Shown: in pieces, positions 61,641 through 64,000 of the stretch
Position numbering within the stretch: position 1 is the first letter of the stretch
Layout of the letters: the number at the start of each line of letters is the position of its first letter
Source of the DNA: JBAZTO01 sp041661865
GTDB lineage: Bacteria; Planctomycetota; Phycisphaerae; SM23-33
Direction of reading: 5' to 3'
NCBI GenBank assembly: GCA_041661865.1
Contig: JBAZTO010000003.1
Location: 1-64,000 of the forward strand
Length of the DNA: 64,000 bases
The notes under the pieces: model-generated
The model's input: only the letters and a program-made list of their open reading frames with translations
The model's database searches: none
Told to the model about the DNA's origin: nothing
Made by a program: the position numbers and the translations under genes

Positions 61641-62705
61641 ATGATCACTACGCTGCAAGACATCCCGGTTGCCCAGTGGCTCGAGAAGCTCGCCGGCGAG
61701 ACGGGCCTGTTTCACGTCCTGCGTGCCGAGCCGCTTCGGGGAGAATACGACCTTCGCGTCATTCTGCAAAGCGATGCCGACCGTCAAGTGACCCTCTATG
61801 TCGAGGCCAGGAGCCGCGTGACACCCAAGCTGGCCCTGGGGATGCTGCCGGGGCTGAGCAAGGTTCCGGCCGATGGGCACCCCATGCTCTGCACGTACTC
61901 CGTCTCGCCGCGTGTGGCGGAACTCTGCCGGCAGAACAACGTGGCCTACCTTGATGAGGCCGGGAACTGCTGGATCCGGACGCCGGGGCTCTGCGTTCAC
62001 ATGACCGGGCATCCGTCCACGCGGCCGGACACGCGGCCCGCCGTCGACCCATTCGCCTCACTATCGAGCCGGATATCGCGTGTCTTCTTGGGCAATCCAT
62101 CCAAGGCGTGGACGCTCTCTGATCTGGCCAAGGAAGCAAAGGTCAGTGTGGGCTTGGCGTGGAAGGTCAAGAAGGCCCTCCTGGAGGAGGGTTTCATCCA
62201 AGTCTCCGACAAGCGGATCGTCCTTCGTGATGCAGCAGGCCTCTTGGACGCATGGAAGAAGAAGTACGACATCCCGGCCAAGAAGGTCTCGCTCTACGCG
62301 ATTGGCAAGACCGACGAACTGGAGAGCAGGCTATCTGAGTACTGCGAGGCCAGCCAGATTCGTTGCGCGCTTACCGGCTTGTCGGGAGCCTGGCGAGCTG
62401 CCCCCATGGTCCGGTACTCGGCGGCGTCCGCTTATGTGGATGTCGGTGCCAATCCCACGGCCATGGCCGACCTCGTTCGGTGCATGGAGGCCAAGCCTGT
62501 CGATACAGGCGCCAATCTCATCCTCTACCCGACCCGCGATGAGTCGGTGTTCTTCGGGATGCGGACGCTGGCAGGAATGAACGTCGTCTCGCCGATCCAG
62601 TTGTACCTGGACCTGCTGCAAGTGGCTGGCCGAGGAGAGGCCGCGGCCAGCGAGGTCATGGCCAAAGAGATCAAGCAGCTGTTCGAGAAGTCCAAGCAGG
62701 GTTAA
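61641..62705 (+). CDS. AbiEi-like antitoxin (type IV)
   Basis: The 354-residue protein has an N-terminal restriction-like-fold region (about 1-130; FHVLRAEPLRGEYDLRVIL, NNVAYLDEAGNCWI). A winged helix at about 150-210 (WTLSDLAKEAKVSVGLAWKV) and a C-terminal AbiEi-like domain (ALTGLSGAWRAAPMVRYSA, MNVVSPIQLYLDLLQV) follow. It is paired with a nucleotidyltransferase 21 bp downstream. It likely represses the operon at the palindrome before it and opposes the toxin. AAGGTGG precedes the ATG. Confidence 0.8.
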   Translation: MITTLQDIPVAQWLEKLAGETGLFHVLRAEPLRGEYDLRVILQSDADRQVTLYVEARSRVTPKLALGMLPGLSKVPADGHPMLCTYSVSPRVAELCRQNNVAYLDEAGNCWIRTPGLCVHMTGHPSTRPDTRPAVDPFASLSSRISRVFLGNPSKAWTLSDLAKEAKVSVGLAWKVKKALLEEGFIQVSDKRIVLRDAAGLLDAWKKKYDIPAKKVSLYAIGKTDELESRLSEYCEASQIRCALTGLSGAWRAAPMVRYSAASAYVDVGANPTAMADLVRCMEAKPVDTGANLILYPTRDESVFFGMRTLAGMNVVSPIQLYLDLLQVAGRGEAAASEVMAKEIKQLFEKSKQG

Positions 62706-62726
62706 GCGAAAGGATCTTTCGACCTC

Positions 62727-63551
62727 ATGGCTGAGAACCATCCATACGACTCCAGTGATGTCGCTGCCTGCAGATCCGTGCTGATCGAGGCGCTAACCGT
62801 ACTTGGAAAGTACCGGGACCGCATCGCCGTGGTCGGCGGCTGGGTGCCCGAGCTTGCCATTCCGGGACACGGCCACATGGGCTCCCTGGATGTGGACCTC
62901 GCACTCGACGCAGCCAAGTTCCCTCCGCACGTCTACGAGACCATCCGGAATGACCTTCTGGGCGCCGGCTACCAACAGACTGACATTCCCAACAGATTCG
63001 AGCGGGATGTTCCAGGGAATCCAACGCCAGTCCGGGTTGATCTGCTCTGCGGCGAGTACACCGGCAAAGGCCAGGGCTCCCACGAGATGATTCAGGGCAT
63101 GTCTGTCTGGAAGGCAAGGGGCCTTGACCTGGCGACATGGTTCCACAGGAAGATCAAGATATCGGGCACGCTGCCGGATGGCGGCCGCAACGAAGTCGAG
63201 GTGACCATTCCGACCATCCCAGCCTTCCTCTGCATGAAGGGCATCCTGCTGGTAGATCGCATGAAGGACAAGGATGCCTACGACGTGTACTTCTGCGTGG
63301 CCAACTTCCCTGGCGGTCTCGATGTGCTTGCCAACGAGTTCCAGCCGATGCTGTCCAACAACCTGGTGCGGGAGGGCCTCGGCAATCTTCGGGCCAAGTT
63401 CAGCACGATCGAAGACATCGGGCCGGTATGGGCAGCCCGGGTTGCCGCGGAGGGCGGCGCGGATGAAGAGTTCGCCAGACGAGATGCCTTTGAGCAGGTC
63501 AATCGCCTCCTCGACCGCCTACAGATCCCCACGCAAGGCCGGCCACGTTAG
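62727..63551 (+). CDS. AbiEii-like nucleotidyltransferase toxin
   Basis: The 274-residue protein has the nucleotidyltransferase signature AVVGGWVPELAIPGH ... SLDVDLALD (Gly-Gly and Asp-x-Asp) followed by VRVDLLCGEY as third acidic strand. IPAFLCMKGILLVDRMKDKD and YDVYFCVANFPGG match the helical half of AbiEii-type proteins. It may block growth by modifying tRNA ends. It is co-transcribed with the AbiEi-like gene. Confidence 0.8.
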   Translation: MAENHPYDSSDVAACRSVLIEALTVLGKYRDRIAVVGGWVPELAIPGHGHMGSLDVDLALDAAKFPPHVYETIRNDLLGAGYQQTDIPNRFERDVPGNPTPVRVDLLCGEYTGKGQGSHEMIQGMSVWKARGLDLATWFHRKIKISGTLPDGGRNEVEVTIPTIPAFLCMKGILLVDRMKDKDAYDVYFCVANFPGGLDVLANEFQPMLSNNLVREGLGNLRAKFSTIEDIGPVWAARVAAEGGADEEFARRDAFEQVNRLLDRLQIPTQGRPR

Positions 63552-63840
63552 CGCCTTGGCGGCCGAGCGCGTTTGCACAGGGGGACAGAATCTGTCCCTT
63601 TACGCAGATGCGCTTGGGGCGACTACCCCTCGATGGTTTGGAAAAACAGGGCCGGCTCTTCTAAACGCGAAGGTGGGCAGCAGCGGCATTGTTTGCGTGT
63701 TCAAGTCGTCACTGAGCCGTCAGCCAAGTGTCATTGGCCGAAGTCCGCCATCCGTCATACTATTCGTACGCATGGGAAACGGCAATCCTGCCCTGCTGTC
63801 CGTCGCAGTCGTGAGGGTAGAAGACAATCAAGGAGCGATC
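63552..63840. other. 289-bp gap with one palindrome, no gene
   Basis: GGGACAGA-A-TCTGTCCC (63582-63598) is a perfect 8-bp inverted repeat 30 bp after the toxin stop, followed by TTTA. It may end transcription. The remainder shows no frame with a start signal until AAGGAG before 63841. Confidence 0.5.
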
Positions 63841-64000
63841 ATGGTCGAGAAGAACCAACCTGCAAGACAAGTTTCGGGCACGCGAGAATGGGCGGTTGAG
63901 ACCGTCAACTTCTGTAACGGGTGCCGCAATTCATGCATCTACTGCTATGCCCGGTACCGAGCAGTGCATCGATTGCACCGCATGACCAATGAAGACTGGC
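63841..64000 (+). CDS. radical SAM protein, N-terminal part (runs off the window)
   Basis: AAGGAG precedes the ATG. The 53 visible codons include AVETVNFCNGCRNSCIYCYA, whose CRNSCIYC is the Cys-x3-Cys-x2-Cys iron-sulfur motif of radical SAM enzymes. It resembles the COG1533 style of the gene at 59171-60163. The C-terminal part is beyond the window edge, so the substrate cannot be guessed. Confidence 0.8.
   Translation, partial: MVEKNQPARQVSGTREWAVETVNFCNGCRNSCIYCYARYRAVHRLHRMTNEDW

Overview
The window comes from a GC-rich bacterium. The best guess is a member of the Planctomycetota: there is a secreted formylglycine-generating-enzyme-like protein, a large multidomain lipoprotein hydrolase, and mosaic gene-fragment-rich DNA. 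That assignment rests on protein style alone and is an inference. Ribosome-binding sites are mostly good (AGGAG-type), and many genes are coupled by ATGA overlaps.

Region 1 (1-46558) is an integrative element next to an initiator tRNA gene (183-256). A tyrosine integrase (428-1699) lies just inside the left end. A 22-bp piece of the tRNA (215-236) recurs at 46537-46558. Paired TTGTACCCT sites occur near both ends (320-340 and 46395-46415), and three tandem TGTAAACAT-type 9-mers sit at the right end. The left 9 kb is the element's core: integrase, small acidic proteins, an excisionase-like HTH protein, a primase-polymerase-like protein (3379-5832) and an XRE repressor. From 9.3 to 46.3 kb it is a mosaic defence island. 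It holds two WYL regulators, a metallo-beta-lactamase-fold/PD-(D/E)XK pair, an Mrr-like nuclease, a WYL-exonuclease operon, an AAA+ ATPase, remnants of a ubiquitin-like E1/DUF6527 operon, a three-gene TerB / BrxC-BrxD-like ATPase / Lhr-like helicase system, a phospholipase-D-nuclease helicase with an HD protein, a complete Hachiman (HamA-HamB) system, an orphan UmuD and a DUF4143 ATPase. Between these lie many truncated genes: an FGE-like protein, an ADP-ribosylglycohydrolase, IS21 IstB, DUF932, an ion channel, antirestriction methyltransferase fragments and an integrase relic. They show repeated insertion and deletion.

Region 2 (46559-64000) lies outside the right attachment repeat but is also plasmid- or phage-like. 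A run of overlapping genes (46867-50765) encodes small membrane proteins and a HerA/TraG-type ATPase split by a frameshift. It is followed by an ArdC antirestriction operon with two very small genes, a class II ribonucleotide reductase, a 33-bp x 4 tandem repeat, and a JAMM-protease/E1 fusion coupled to a Clp-type AAA+ ATPase. A radical SAM protein, two toxin-antitoxin-like pairs (nucleotidyltransferase/XRE and AbiEi/AbiEii) and the start of a second radical SAM gene complete it.

The most interesting candidates for undescribed biology are the JAMM-E1 / Clp-ATPase / 44-aa unit (55974-59094), the metallo-beta-lactamase / PD-(D/E)XK pair (14744-16930), the lone gene between direct repeats (34518-35096), and the helicase/HD/34-aa operon (36104-39880).
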